Source: Pseudomonas donghuensis (GTDB lineage: Bacteria > Pseudomonadota > Gammaproteobacteria > Pseudomonadales > Pseudomonadaceae). From it: a DNA stretch of 50,908 nt. Of this stretch, positions 9,261-18,227 are shown in pieces. Within the stretch, counting starts at the first letter, position 1; each line of letters opens with the position of its first letter. The DNA lies in assembly GCF_000259195.1 (NCBI RefSeq), contig NZ_JH650762.1, positions 191,141 to 242,048 on the forward strand, in the 5' to 3' direction. The position numbers and the translations under genes were made by a program. The notes under the pieces were generated by a model. That model ran no database searches. It worked only from the letters and a program-made list of their open reading frames with translations, and had not been told where the DNA came from.

Positions 9261-9333
9261 CCTGTGAAACCGTCACAGGTGACGTGCCAACGGCGAAGTG
9301 CCCGCCGGCTGATGCCGCACCGCACAGTGCGGT
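9261..9333. repeat. Two inverted repeats in the pilin leader
   Basis: A 15-bp perfect palindrome ACCGCAC-A-GTGCGGT (9319-9333) and a 7-bp inverted repeat CCTGTGA-N5-TCACAGG (9261-9279) lie between the proposed transcription start and the pilin start codon. They could be a repressor operator and an mRNA hairpin near the ribosome site; nothing in the sequence decides between these. Confidence 0.4.
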
Positions 9334-9344
9334 TGGCGAGGAGG

Positions 9345-9409
9345 ATTATTCGGCAGTTTTCTGACGCAAAAAGTCGGACCACTCCCAGGGGCATTGGGAA
9401 ATTTCCCAA
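9345..9409 (-). promoter_or_regulatory. Putative BvgA-type promoter of the pilin operon
   Basis: A perfect 16-bp palindrome, TTGGGAAATTTCCCAA (9394-9409), contains the inverted heptad TGGGAAA-TTTCCCA. Its centre is 54 bp upstream of a -10-like AATAAT (9345-9350, minus strand). The -35 position (CTTTTT, 9368-9373) is poor, which fits dependence on an activator. The heptad pair agrees at 11 of 14 positions with the fhaB primary BvgA site (TAAGAAATTTCCTA, from memory). Transcription would start near 9338, leaving a leader of about 97 bases with two inverted repeats. Confidence 0.5.
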
Positions 9410-9433
9410 GCAATACAAACGTTAAAACGTACG

Positions 9434-9463
9434 CAAAAAAAACGCCCCTCGCGGGGCGCTTTG
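9434..9463 (-). terminator. Rho-independent terminator of cysB
   Basis: On the minus strand GCGCCCC-GCG-AGGGGCG-type hairpin (stem around 9442-9461) followed by eight T residues, starting about 18 bases after the cysB stop. It should insulate the fimbrial promoter just downstream from cysB transcription. Confidence 0.85.
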
Positions 9464-9480
9464 CAGCGATCAAACCGGCA

Positions 9481-10464
<984 letters not shown>

Positions 10465-10579
10465 TCAAATCAGCTGGGCGTCACCGGCAGCAGCGACGAT
10501 TTATAACTATATTAGTGGTTTGAAGAATAAATCTAGAACTATTTTAGCAGTCTTCCAGGAACCTACCTGCGCCACGCAG

Positions 10580-11077
10580 TTACGACTTCCTACGCCCAAG
10601 GTGTTGCGCGAGCGGCACCATATACACCGGCACTGGCGACAGCTGCAGCAAGCGCACGGCGGTGCGTCCGATCGGGATATCAACGCCAGCGCCCTGGCTA
10701 TGGCTACCGAAGATCAGCAAGTCGACACTCAGGCGCTGGGCCTGCTCGAGAATCACCTGCGCCGGATCGCCCTGGCGCACGCGCACAGCCTTGATCAGGG
10801 CCAAGTCGGCCTCCTCGCCCAATTCGTCACGAAAGTTTTCCAGAACCCGCTGCTCGATATTGGCCATCACCGTGGTGACACCTTCGCTGTGCAGTTCATC
10901 GAGGGTCTGCTCGTCCAGGTAGCTTTGCAGCAGCGATTCGGCGAACTGGCCCATGGGCTCGACCGCATGAATGACGTAGAGCTCTGCGTTGAAGGTCCGC
11001 GCCAGCGCCAGCGCGTGTTGCATGACAAAAGGCGCGTACACACCGAGGTCAGTGGCATACAGCATGGAATGGATCAT
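10580..11077 (-). CDS. Universal stress protein (UspA family)
   Basis: Small cytoplasmic protein of 165 residues with a single Usp fold: N-terminal MIHSMLYATDLGVYAPFVMQ, and the nucleotide-loop pattern GSHSQGAGVDIPIGRTAVRLL near the C-terminus (G-2x-G-9x-G-S/T type). Family members bind ATP or AMP and help survival under stress; the exact role is unknown. The ATG with GAGGAGGTCG upstream was chosen over a frame 33 bases longer that lacks a ribosome site. It is transcribed towards cysB, about 120 bp upstream of it. Confidence 0.88.
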   Translation of the reverse strand: MIHSMLYATDLGVYAPFVMQHALALARTFNAELYVIHAVEPMGQFAESLLQSYLDEQTLDELHSEGVTTVMANIEQRVLENFRDELGEEADLALIKAVRVRQGDPAQVILEQAQRLSVDLLIFGSHSQGAGVDIPIGRTAVRLLQLSPVPVYMVPLAQHLGRRKS

Positions 11078-11169
11078 TCGACCTCCTCGACTGCCATGAC
11101 GGCAGAGCAAGCTTCAGCTTAGCAGCGCCAAGAACCGTCGCAGGGCCGTCCGGCGCCGAGGTTTGTCCA

Positions 11170-12078
11170 CTAGCCCAGGATGGGTTCGTTGCTGATCCCA
11201 TGAGGCACATGGCCAGTGGCGACGACACTGCGCGCACGCTCGCAATGGCCTGCCTGGTCGTCGAAAAACACATCGGCGGCAAAGGCTTCGAGGAACGCCG
11301 ATTTGTCCAGGCCACCGAGGAACAACGACTCGTCCAGACGAATATCCCACTCGCGCAGCGTACGGATCACGCGCTCATGGGCCGGTGCCGAACGGGCCGT
11401 GACCAGCGCCGTGCGAATCGGGCAGGCGCCTTCGGGGAACTCCTTCTGCAGCACGTTGAGTGCCGCCAAAAATGGCTTGAACGGCCCACCGCGCAACGGC
11501 TCGCGGGCCGACTGGCGCTCGCTGGCCTGAAAGGCTTCAAGGCCACCCAGCTGATAGACACGCTCGGACTCATCGGAAAACAGCACCGCGTCGCCGTCAA
11601 AAGCGATGCGCAGTTCGTCACTGGCGGCGCGGCGGGCACCACCGGAGAGAATGGTGGCAGCGGCGAAGCCGGCCTCCAGGGCGCTGCGTACATCATCGGC
11701 ATCGGTGGACAGGAACAGATGGCAGCCAAACGCCGCCAGATAAGGATAAGGACTACGGCCGCCAACAAAGGCAGCACGGTAAATGCCCAGGCCATGGTGC
11801 TCAATCGAATTGAAGACCCGCAAGCCTGTGTCGGCGCTGTTGCGCGACACCAGCACCACCTCGACCCGGGGCTGGCCGAGGCTGGCATTCAGGCCCAGGA
11901 GTTTTTCCACCAGCGGGAAGGCGTCGCCGGGTTCGAGCACCTGGTCTTCGTGTTCGATCTGGTACTGGCGGTAGGCTTCAACGCCCTGGGCCAGGTACAG
12001 GCGGTGGCTCTCGCTGAGGTCGAACAGCGCTCGGGAGGAGATGGCGACGACCAGTTTGTCGCCGAGATTCTTGCTCAT
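11170..12078 (-). CDS. Cytosolic 5'-nucleotidase (NT5C1-like family)
   Basis: Protein of 302 residues matching the bacterial 5'-nucleotidase family related to animal NT5C1A, a HAD-type fold that dephosphorylates nucleoside monophosphates. Motifs seen: LVVAISSRALFDLSES near the N-terminus, VVLVSRNSADTGLRVFNS (about residue 75), RIAFDGDAVLFSDESE (about 155-170, the DGD motif), TALVTARSAPAHERVIRTLR (about 225) and AADVFFDDQAGH (about 265). The start follows TAGGAGATACAGCAC. A REP-like repeat lies just upstream, between it and the ketopantoate reductase gene. Confidence 0.82.
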   Translation of the reverse strand: MSKNLGDKLVVAISSRALFDLSESHRLYLAQGVEAYRQYQIEHEDQVLEPGDAFPLVEKLLGLNASLGQPRVEVVLVSRNSADTGLRVFNSIEHHGLGIYRAAFVGGRSPYPYLAAFGCHLFLSTDADDVRSALEAGFAAATILSGGARRAASDELRIAFDGDAVLFSDESERVYQLGGLEAFQASERQSAREPLRGGPFKPFLAALNVLQKEFPEGACPIRTALVTARSAPAHERVIRTLREWDIRLDESLFLGGLDKSAFLEAFAADVFFDDQAGHCERARSVVATGHVPHGISNEPILG

Positions 12079-12099
12079 GTGCTGTATCTCCTACATACC

Positions 12100-12126
12100 C
12101 TGTGGGAGCTGGCTTGCCAGCGATTG
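12100..12126. repeat. Single REP-like element
   Basis: TGTGGGAGCTGGCTTGCCAGCGAT, a variant of the Pseudomonas REP core, in the gap between two leftward genes. It can fold on itself (GCTGGCTTGCCAGC). Confidence 0.6.
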
Positions 12127-12150
12127 GCTGCGCAGCAGCCCCGACGCTCA

Positions 12151-13104
12151 TCAATCCTGCAAGTTATGCCGATCAATAAAGGCCAGGGCCTGATACAGCA
12201 CCTGCATCTTCGGCAATTCACACCCCGCCGCCCTGGCCTGGGCCAACGGCTCGGCATAAATGGCCGCCAGTTCCAACGGCCGCTGCTGGGTAAAGTCGTG
12301 GTACATGCTCGGCCAGTAATCAGGCATCTTCTCGGTTACCGCGAACAGGTGCTCGGCATAGCCTTGCGGCAGCTCATGGCCACACGCACGCGCGCCCTGC
12401 ACCACTTCGGCCATCAACGCCTGGATCAAGGCGCGGCTGTCGGCGTCGGCCATCAGCGGCGTGGTGCTGGCCTTGAGCAGCACTGACAAACCATTGTAGG
12501 GCACATTCCACACCAGCTTCTGCCAGCGGGCCTGGGCCAGGTTGGTCATCGCCTGGGAGTCGATGCCGGCTGCATGGAACAACGTCGCCCCGGCCTCGAC
12601 AATGGACTGCCGGCTGTCTTCATCCGCCGCCGGACCACTGTGATAGCCAAGGTTCACCGCACCCAACGACTGGTGCCGGATCACCCCCGGGGCTTCGCGG
12701 TTGACGCAGATAAAGCACAAGCCACCGAGCAGGTGCAGGTCGGCGGGCAGCAACGGGCGCAACTGCTCTTCGACACCCAGGCCGTTTTGCAGCAGCACCA
12801 CCTTGGCATCAGGCGCCGCGACCTGAGCGATCAATGGCGCAAGCTCGGCGTTGCTGGTGGTCTTGGCGCCCACCAGCAACCAGTCGCAGGGCGGCATGTC
12901 AGCGGCTTCGGCATAGGCCAAGACCGGCATCTTTATAACGCCGTGAACCGCGCTGTCGAGCTGCAACCCGTGCTGCTGAACGGCTTCGAACTCGCTACGC
13001 AGGAGAAAATGCACCTCGAACCCGGCACGCGCCAGCATCAGGCCATAGAAGCCGCCAATGGCGCCGGTTCCGATCACGCCGATACGCGGGTTGCTCGTGC
13101 TCAT
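12151..13104 (-). CDS. 2-dehydropantoate 2-reductase (ketopantoate reductase family)
   Basis: NADPH-dependent reductase of 317 residues. The Rossmann motif GVIGTGAIGGFYGLMLARAG is at residues 8-27, KTTSNAELAP (catalytic lysine region) about residue 85, and the C-terminal helical domain contains WQKLVWNVPYNGLSVLL (about 190). The family makes pantoate for coenzyme A, but Pseudomonas carries several paralogues, so a different 2-keto substrate is possible and I give no symbol. The start is supported by GAGGAGAGCAGG. Confidence 0.82.
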   Translation of the reverse strand: MSTSNPRIGVIGTGAIGGFYGLMLARAGFEVHFLLRSEFEAVQQHGLQLDSAVHGVIKMPVLAYAEAADMPPCDWLLVGAKTTSNAELAPLIAQVAAPDAKVVLLQNGLGVEEQLRPLLPADLHLLGGLCFICVNREAPGVIRHQSLGAVNLGYHSGPAADEDSRQSIVEAGATLFHAAGIDSQAMTNLAQARWQKLVWNVPYNGLSVLLKASTTPLMADADSRALIQALMAEVVQGARACGHELPQGYAEHLFAVTEKMPDYWPSMYHDFTQQRPLELAAIYAEPLAQARAAGCELPKMQVLYQALAFIDRHNLQD

Positions 13105-13220
13105 CCTGCTCTCCTCAACCGTTCATTTTCTGTTCACATTTTTTACACGCAAATCATACGTCTTGCGAACCTTCACTATACTCAAGCGAACAAGGTCAAA
13201 AAATCGACACGGAGTCGAGC

Positions 13221-13673
13221 ATGCGTGGGTTTCTGCTGCACCCGGACGACGTTCCGGTCGTACTGACCCTGCGTCAGTCGCCCAAACTGTTTCGCCAACG
13301 TCTGCACACTATCAGCCTGGGCGGAATCGCCTGCAACCATCCACGGGCCTATCGACGCGGCATGGCGGTGGAAATGCTGATCCCCTCGCTCGGCGCCGAG
13401 GCACGCTATCCCGGTTATGTGGCCTGGTGCCAGAAGCAACAGGACGGCTATCGGGTGGGCATTGCCTTCGTCGATGAACAAGCATTGTTTGGCGCGCGCA
13501 TGGGCGAACAGGTGTGCCAGATCCAGCACTTCTGCCAGGCACAAACCCAAGCCGAAAGCCCGGACGCGGACCTTGAAACCCTCGCCCAGCAATGGGTCAG
13601 CCTGCACGCCGGCGAGTTCTCCGAAGCCAGCCTTGAGGCAAGCCATACCCGGGAAATCCTCCTTCCGGGCTAA
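13221..13673 (+). CDS. PilZ-domain protein, probable c-di-GMP binder
   Basis: Protein of 150 residues with a PilZ-like core: an arginine cluster FRQRLHTISLGGIAC (about residues 24-38, the RxxxR...SxGG motif) and a beta-barrel continuing through GMAVEMLIPSLG to YRVGIAFVDE. PilZ proteins sense cyclic di-GMP and adjust motility or surface growth. The (D/N)xSxxG motif reads TISLGG, a slight departure, so binding is likely but not certain. The C-terminal 60 residues are helical and acidic with no family match that I recognise. The start has GGAGTCGAGC. Monocistronic; the next gene begins 165 bp later. Confidence 0.68.
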   Translation: MRGFLLHPDDVPVVLTLRQSPKLFRQRLHTISLGGIACNHPRAYRRGMAVEMLIPSLGAEARYPGYVAWCQKQQDGYRVGIAFVDEQALFGARMGEQVCQIQHFCQAQTQAESPDADLETLAQQWVSLHAGEFSEASLEASHTREILLPG

Positions 13674-13837
13674 AAACCCCGTGTCTGTGGGCTTTTCCTT
13701 GCAGGAAAGCCGCCCTTGCCCATTGTCGAGCCACGGTGTAACGCGCTAAGGTTCGGCTCCCCGCTGCGTACAATTTTCGCTGCTCCGCCGCACGGGGATC
13801 GCTGGCGGCCGGCACCCGTGACCTGACGAGTAACACG

Positions 13838-14914
13838 ATGGCTGATTTACCGATCGATGACCTTAACGTTGCCTCCAACGAGACCTTGATCACCCCCGAT
13901 CAGCTCAAGAAGGAAATCCCCCTCAGCGCTACCGCCCTGCAGACCGTGACTGCCGGTCGCGAAGTGGTACGCAATATCCTCGACGGCAAGGACCACCGCC
14001 TGTTCGTGGTGATCGGCCCCTGCTCGATCCACGACATCAAGGCTGCCCACGAATACGCCGAGCGCCTCAAGGTGCTGGCGGCAGAGGTGTCCGACACCCT
14101 GTACCTGGTCATGCGCGTGTATTTCGAAAAGCCGCGGACCACGGTCGGCTGGAAAGGCCTGATCAACGACCCGTACCTGGACGACTCGTTCAAGATCCAG
14201 GATGGCCTGCACATCGGTCGCCAACTGCTGCTGGACCTGGCGGAAATGGGCCTGCCGACCGCCACCGAAGCCCTTGACCCGATCTCCCCGCAGTACCTGC
14301 AGGACCTGATCAGCTGGTCGGCCATCGGCGCGCGCACCACCGAATCCCAGACCCACCGCGAAATGGCCTCGGGCCTGTCCTCGGCGGTCGGTTTCAAAAA
14401 CGGTACCGACGGCGGCCTGACCGTTGCCATCAATGCCCTGCAGTCGGTTTCCAGCCCGCATCGCTTCCTCGGCATCAACCAGGAAGGCGGCGTGTCCATC
14501 GTCACCACCAAGGGCAACGCCTACGGTCACGTGGTACTGCGTGGTGGCAACGGCAAGCCCAACTATGACTCGGTCAGCGTCGCCCTGTGCGAACAGGCCC
14601 TGGCCAAGGCCAAGATCAAGCCGAACATCATGGTCGACTGCAGCCACGCCAACTCCAACAAGGACCCGGCCCTGCAGCCGCTGGTGATGGAGAACGTCGC
14701 CAACCAGATCCTCGAAGGCAACCAGTCGATCATCGGCCTGATGGTCGAGAGCCACCTGAACTGGGGCTGCCAGGCGATCCCGAAAGACCTCAACGACCTG
14801 CAGTACGGTGTATCCATCACCGACGCCTGCATCGACTGGGAGTCGACCGAGAAGACCTTGCGCAGCATGCACGCCAAGCTCAAGGACGTGCTGCCCAAAC
14901 GCCAGCGCGGCTGA
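13838..14914 (+). CDS. 3-deoxy-7-phosphoheptulonate (DAHP) synthase, class I
   Basis: First enzyme of the shikimate pathway, joining phosphoenolpyruvate and erythrose-4-phosphate; 358 residues, normal for class I AroF/G/H. Motifs: VIGPCSIHD (about residue 59, metal-binding Cys), YFEKPRTTVGWKGLINDP (about 95), GARTTESQTHREMASGLS (about 165-182), GFKNGTDG, HVVLRGG and MVDCSHANSNKD (about 265, metal ligands). Feedback specificity (Tyr, Phe or Trp) cannot be safely read, so no symbol. A strong bidirectional-looking terminator follows. Confidence 0.93.
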   Translation: MADLPIDDLNVASNETLITPDQLKKEIPLSATALQTVTAGREVVRNILDGKDHRLFVVIGPCSIHDIKAAHEYAERLKVLAAEVSDTLYLVMRVYFEKPRTTVGWKGLINDPYLDDSFKIQDGLHIGRQLLLDLAEMGLPTATEALDPISPQYLQDLISWSAIGARTTESQTHREMASGLSSAVGFKNGTDGGLTVAINALQSVSSPHRFLGINQEGGVSIVTTKGNAYGHVVLRGGNGKPNYDSVSVALCEQALAKAKIKPNIMVDCSHANSNKDPALQPLVMENVANQILEGNQSIIGLMVESHLNWGCQAIPKDLNDLQYGVSITDACIDWESTEKTLRSMHAKLKDVLPKRQRG

Positions 14915-14925
14915 CAGGCAGATAC

Positions 14926-14955
14926 AAAAACGCCGGGCAATTGCCCGGCGTTTTT
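14926..14955 (+). terminator. Terminator after DAHP synthase gene
   Basis: Perfect 20-base palindrome CGCCGGGCAATTGCCCGGCG (14931-14950) flanked by AAAAA and TTTTT; it can serve this gene and the convergent acetyltransferase gene. Confidence 0.92.
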
Positions 14956-15000
14956 ATTGGTGCGTTGAACAGCAGCGCTGATGGCTGCCCTTCGCGATCC

Positions 15001-15285
15001 TCAGGCCTTGTTGGTGGCGTGTTTTTGCTGACGCTCCATGTAACGCTCGACATAGGAGCACGACGGGATCACGGTATAACCCATGTCTTCGGCGTACTTG
15101 AGCGCCTGTTCGGTGAGTGCCGCAGCGATACCCCGGCCACGCAACGCGTTCGGTACGAACGTGCGATAGATATCCAGGGTTTGCTTACCCAGGTCCATGT
15201 AGGTCAGGTAAGCACGATGACCGTCCACATTGGTCTCGAATTGATGACCAGCCTGGTCATGGTGGATGGACAACGCCTCGCTCAT
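15001..15285 (-). CDS. Small GNAT-family N-acetyltransferase (YjdJ-like)
   Basis: Protein of 94 residues corresponding to the minimal GNAT group. It keeps the acetyl-CoA loop in VPNALRGRGIAAALTEQALKYAE (R-G-x-G-I/A-A) and the C-terminal VIPSCSYVERYM with a conserved Cys/Tyr. Substrate unknown. I use the ATG 5 bases downstream of GGAG; a GTG one codon earlier is too close to that site. Convergent with the DAHP synthase gene across the shared terminator. Confidence 0.8.
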   Translation of the reverse strand: MSEALSIHHDQAGHQFETNVDGHRAYLTYMDLGKQTLDIYRTFVPNALRGRGIAAALTEQALKYAEDMGYTVIPSCSYVERYMERQQKHATNKA

Positions 15286-15793
15286 CACTACTCCTCGCGG
15301 GTCTTGTGCTCTGACCCCTACCTTACCGATGTTTTTCCGGCGAAGGAACCTCTACGCCACCCCGTGCCCCATTGGACAGCGAGAAGAGCATGGCTGTTCT
15401 CTGGCAAATGAGCACGTACAAATAGTAGGCGCCCCACGCCCAGATGCTCAAGGTGGCTGGTCGCAAATTTCACCCACTTGTGGCAAGCGGACACGGCGGC
15501 GAGCATCGGCCTGAACAGTTGCCGGATGTTGTAGTGCTATGACGAAGGATGACACTTTAAGTCACTTTTAGTTCAACAAAATACGCACTTGCTACACTTG
15601 CAAGCACCCGCGCGGGCGGCGCCTTCACAGTTTTTCTACATTAGGCTGTGGCGGACCCGGGACAGGCGCATTTTTTTGCAGTTCTTGCGCTCTGTCAGTT
15701 TACTTACTACAAGTAATGGGTACTATGTACGCCGGCCAGTTTCTCTTTCTTGAGAGATGGCTATTTAATAGAAAGTCCTTGAAGGGGAACACG
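15286..15793 (+). promoter_or_regulatory. 508-bp intergenic region with the oprI promoter and leader
   Basis: No credible gene is seen here. A candidate sigma-70 promoter for oprI is TTCAAC (-35, around 15571) with an extended -10 TGCTACACT (around 15591-15599), which would leave a leader of about 190 bases. AT-rich stretches and several T-runs nearer the gene are alternatives. The placement is uncertain. Confidence 0.35.
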
Positions 15794-16045
15794 ATGAACA
15801 ACGTTCTGAAATTTTCTGCTCTGGCTCTGGCCGCAGTTCTGGCTACCGGTTGCAGCAGCGTATCCAAAGAAACCGAAGCTCGTCTGACCGCTACCGAAGA
15901 CGCAGCTGCTCGTGCACAAGCTCGTGCCGATGAAGCCTATCGCAAAGCTGACGACGCTCTGGCTGCTGCTCAAAAAGCACAACAGACCGCTGACGAAGCT
16001 AACGAGCGCGCTCTGCGTATGCTGGACAAAGCCAGCCGCAAGTAA
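15794..16045 (+). CDS. oprI: Major outer-membrane lipoprotein OprI (Lpp homologue)
   Basis: Lipoprotein of 83 residues. The signal peptide ends in the lipobox ATGC ([11 protein letters not shown]), so the mature protein starts at Cys about residue 20. The rest is an alanine-rich trimeric coiled coil with heptads ([20 protein letters not shown]...) ending in ASRK, whose terminal lysine links to peptidoglycan. It holds the outer membrane to the cell wall. Codon use is unlike its neighbours, heavy in GCT, CGT and GAA, as expected for one of the most expressed genes. The ATG follows AAGGGGAACACG; the 26-codon upstream extension is leader. Double stop TAA TAG, then a strong terminator. The neighbouring transpeptidase gene acts on the same wall. 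Confidence 0.96.
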   Translation: MNNVLKFSALALAAVLATGCSSVSKETEARLTATEDAAARAQARADEAYRKADDALAAAQKAQQTADEANERALRMLDKASRK

Positions 16046-16068
16046 TAGTCCTTCGGGATTGTTATTGG

Positions 16069-16098
16069 AAGCCGACCCACTTGTGGGTCGGCTTTTTT
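16069..16098 (+). terminator. Terminator of oprI
   Basis: AAGCCGACCCAC-TT-GTGGGTCGGCTT hairpin (12-bp stem, 16069-16094) continuing into a T-run to 16098. Confidence 0.95.
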
Positions 16099-16174
16099 AT
16101 TGCTGCCAGAAAAGTGCAACGCCAGAAACGACGAGGCCTGCACGATGGCAGGCCTCGGATAAAGCAGGCAGGGC

Positions 16175-17152
16175 TTACTGCATGTCGTAAGGCACGCTGG
16201 AAACCATCGGCGCCTGGCCGCCGGCACCATTGGGTACGGCAATTTCCACCGGCATGCCGTCTTCGGCTGCGATCACATCACGCACCATATCCCAGTTCAT
16301 GCGCAGGTTGTTGGCCAGGTCTTCACGCTTGAGCAGGGCATTGATGACTGACGTGTGCTTGTCGACCACCGACGGGTCGCCCTTGTCGTCCAGCGGCGTG
16401 TGCGCCTCGAGGTAGACCTTGCCGGCACTGAGGCCGAACTTGTAGGGCTCGTTGATGATGCGTACCGGCACACCGACCGGGGCCATCTTGGCCAGCTCAA
16501 GCACGTTGTTGTTGAACATGCGGAAGCAACCGTGGCTGGTGCGCATGCCGATGCCGAACTTCTTGTTCGAACCGTGGATCAGGTAGCCCGGCACGCCAAG
16601 GGTGAACTTGAACGGCCCCAGCGGGTTGTCCGGGCCTGCCGGCACCACGGCCGGGAGGATGTCACCGTCTTCGGCGTGTTCCTTGCGGATCGAGGCCGGT
16701 GGCGTCCAGGTCGGGTTCGGGGTCTTGGCCGTGACCCTGGTGTTGGCGATCGGCGAGCCCCAGCCTTCACGACCGATACCCAGCGGGTAGGTGTGCACCA
16801 CGTTCTGCCCTTTCGGGTAGTAGTACATGCGGTACTCGGCCAGGTTGATGACGATGCCTTCACGCGGGCCCGGCGGCAGGATGAAGCGGGTCGGCAGGAT
16901 GATCTCGGTGCCGGCGCCCGGCAGCCATGGGTCGACGCCGGGGTTGGCGGCGATCATTTCCAGATAGCCAAGGTCGTTGGCCGTACCGATGTCGGCAAAG
17001 GTGTCTTCGTACTTGGCCTTGATCACCTGGACCTGGCCGATGACGTCTTCACCGGGAGGCGGCAGGGGGAACTCCAGCGCAGCAGCGGGACCTGCCGCCA
17101 GCAGGGCGGCCAGGGACAGGCAACGGGTGACGGCGGGAAAGCGCGGCAACAT
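16175..17152 (-). CDS. Periplasmic L,D-transpeptidase (YkuD/ErfK family)
   Basis: Exported enzyme of 325 residues: signal peptide (about 1-25, ending AAGPAAA), a LysM-like N-terminal part (YEDTFADIGTANDLGYLEMIAANPG... GTEIILPTRFILP), then the YkuD catalytic domain (about residues 98-235). It contains HGSNKKFGIGM and the active-site SHGCFRM (about 205-212, catalytic Cys). Such enzymes make 3-3 crosslinks or join Lpp-type lipoproteins to peptidoglycan; being next to oprI favours the latter, by inference. The start has AAGGATTTCCCGG upstream. Convergent with oprI. Confidence 0.88.
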   Translation of the reverse strand: MLPRFPAVTRCLSLAALLAAGPAAALEFPLPPPGEDVIGQVQVIKAKYEDTFADIGTANDLGYLEMIAANPGVDPWLPGAGTEIILPTRFILPPGPREGIVINLAEYRMYYYPKGQNVVHTYPLGIGREGWGSPIANTRVTAKTPNPTWTPPASIRKEHAEDGDILPAVVPAGPDNPLGPFKFTLGVPGYLIHGSNKKFGIGMRTSHGCFRMFNNNVLELAKMAPVGVPVRIINEPYKFGLSAGKVYLEAHTPLDDKGDPSVVDKHTSVINALLKREDLANNLRMNWDMVRDVIAAEDGMPVEIAVPNGAGGQAPMVSSVPYDMQ

Positions 17153-17273
17153 CCGGGAAATCCTTCGCTAATTCAATTGAGTCAAGCAATCGATTGTACA
17201 CCGCCCCCTGCATAATCGGGAGATGTCCCGGCAGCGGTTGGCCGTACAGGGGATGAAAGGTTATATCAGCAGG

Positions 17274-17555
17274 TTACAGCTCGGGCCATACCGGCCGTGT
17301 GCCACGGCGCTGGGCATCGAGAATCGCCCGGCACAGCGAGCACAGGCGGCGGTCACGGTAAATGCTGCGCTCGGCCTGCGACCAGCGCGGTTGCGCCGGC
17401 AACAGGGTGCCGCACAGGGTACGGTCGGCCGAGCCACCGAGCTCAAGCTGGCGGGCTACCAGGTGGACGCGGATCTCCTGGCAGGCGAACAGGTCAAGCT
17501 GTTCGTCAGGCTCGATCAATTGATAGGCATACAGGGACCAGGCGGGACGCGGCAT
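17274..17555 (-). CDS. Conserved hypothetical protein with CxxC motif
   Basis: Protein of 93 residues with no family I can name. It begins MPRPAWSLYAYQLIEPDEQLDLFACQEIR, has a basic middle, and near the C-terminus RRLCSLCRAILDAQRRG, a CxxC that could bind a metal. No signal peptide or membrane segment. The ATG with GGAG eight bases ahead was chosen over a TTG four codons upstream. It lies between the transpeptidase and tesA genes; it is probably genuine because it fills the gap and has biased codon use. Confidence 0.6.
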   Translation of the reverse strand: MPRPAWSLYAYQLIEPDEQLDLFACQEIRVHLVARQLELGGSADRTLCGTLLPAQPRWSQAERSIYRDRRLCSLCRAILDAQRRGTRPVWPEL

Positions 17556-17611
17556 CGGGGGCTCCAAATCGGGGGCGCAACATTAGCCGAAAGCCGGTCA
17601 CTATAAAAGCG

Positions 17612-18217
17612 TCAAAGCAGCGGTTTTAGTTGCGGCCAGGCATTTTCCAGCAACCTGGCCTGGGCGCCCTGCCCCGGATGAATGCCATCGGCCTGCATCA
17701 GCTCGGGCACACCGCCCACCCCTTCGAGAAAAAACGGCACCAGCGGCACCTGTTTTTCCGTCGCCAGGTTTTCATACACCTTGGCGAAGGCCTCGTTGTA
17801 ACGCTTGCCATAGTTGGGCGGCAGGCGCATGCCCAGCAACAGCACCTTGGCGCCGGCAGCCCGCGATTTGTCGATCATCGAGGCAAGATTTTGTTGCAAT
17901 TGCGTTGGCAGCTGCCCGCGCAGGCCATCGTTGCCGCCCAATTCAAGCACCACCAGCTCCGGCTTGTGCTCTGCAAGCAGCGCCGGCAGCCGCGCCTGGC
18001 CTCCGGCACTGGTGTCGCCGCTGATCGAGGCATTGACCACCTTGGCGTCGAAACCCTCGCGCTTAAGGCGTTGCTCCAGCAAGGCAACCCAGCCCTCGCG
18101 GGTATCCAGGCCGAAAGCGGCACTGATACTATCGCCGACAATCAGCACGGTCCCCGCTGCTGCGCCCTGGGCCATGCACATCAAGGCCAGGCCAGCACTC
18201 AATAACCATACTCGCAT
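17612..18217 (-). CDS. tesA: TesA arylesterase / acyl-CoA thioesterase I / lysophospholipase L1
   Basis: Periplasmic SGNH hydrolase of 201 residues with signal peptide MRVWLLSAGLALMCMAQGAAA. The four SGNH blocks are present: VGDSISAAFG (Ser nucleophile), SGDTSAGG, LGGNDGLRG, and DGIHPG with catalytic Asp and His near the C-terminus. It hydrolyses acyl thioesters and esters in the periplasm. The ATG follows GGAGAATCCG; an ATG four codons upstream is less well placed. Its start is 10 bases from the divergent ybbA start, so each promoter must lie in the other gene's start region. Confidence 0.92.
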   Translation of the reverse strand: MRVWLLSAGLALMCMAQGAAAGTVLIVGDSISAAFGLDTREGWVALLEQRLKREGFDAKVVNASISGDTSAGGQARLPALLAEHKPELVVLELGGNDGLRGQLPTQLQQNLASMIDKSRAAGAKVLLLGMRLPPNYGKRYNEAFAKVYENLATEKQVPLVPFFLEGVGGVPELMQADGIHPGQGAQARLLENAWPQLKPLL

Positions 18218-18227
18218 CGGATTCTCC

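Noticed and set aside
13689..13712. GGCTTTTCCTTGCAGGAAAGCC hairpin after the PilZ gene, considered as a terminator
   Set aside because: The stem has a bulge and no U-run follows. It may be a decayed repeat.
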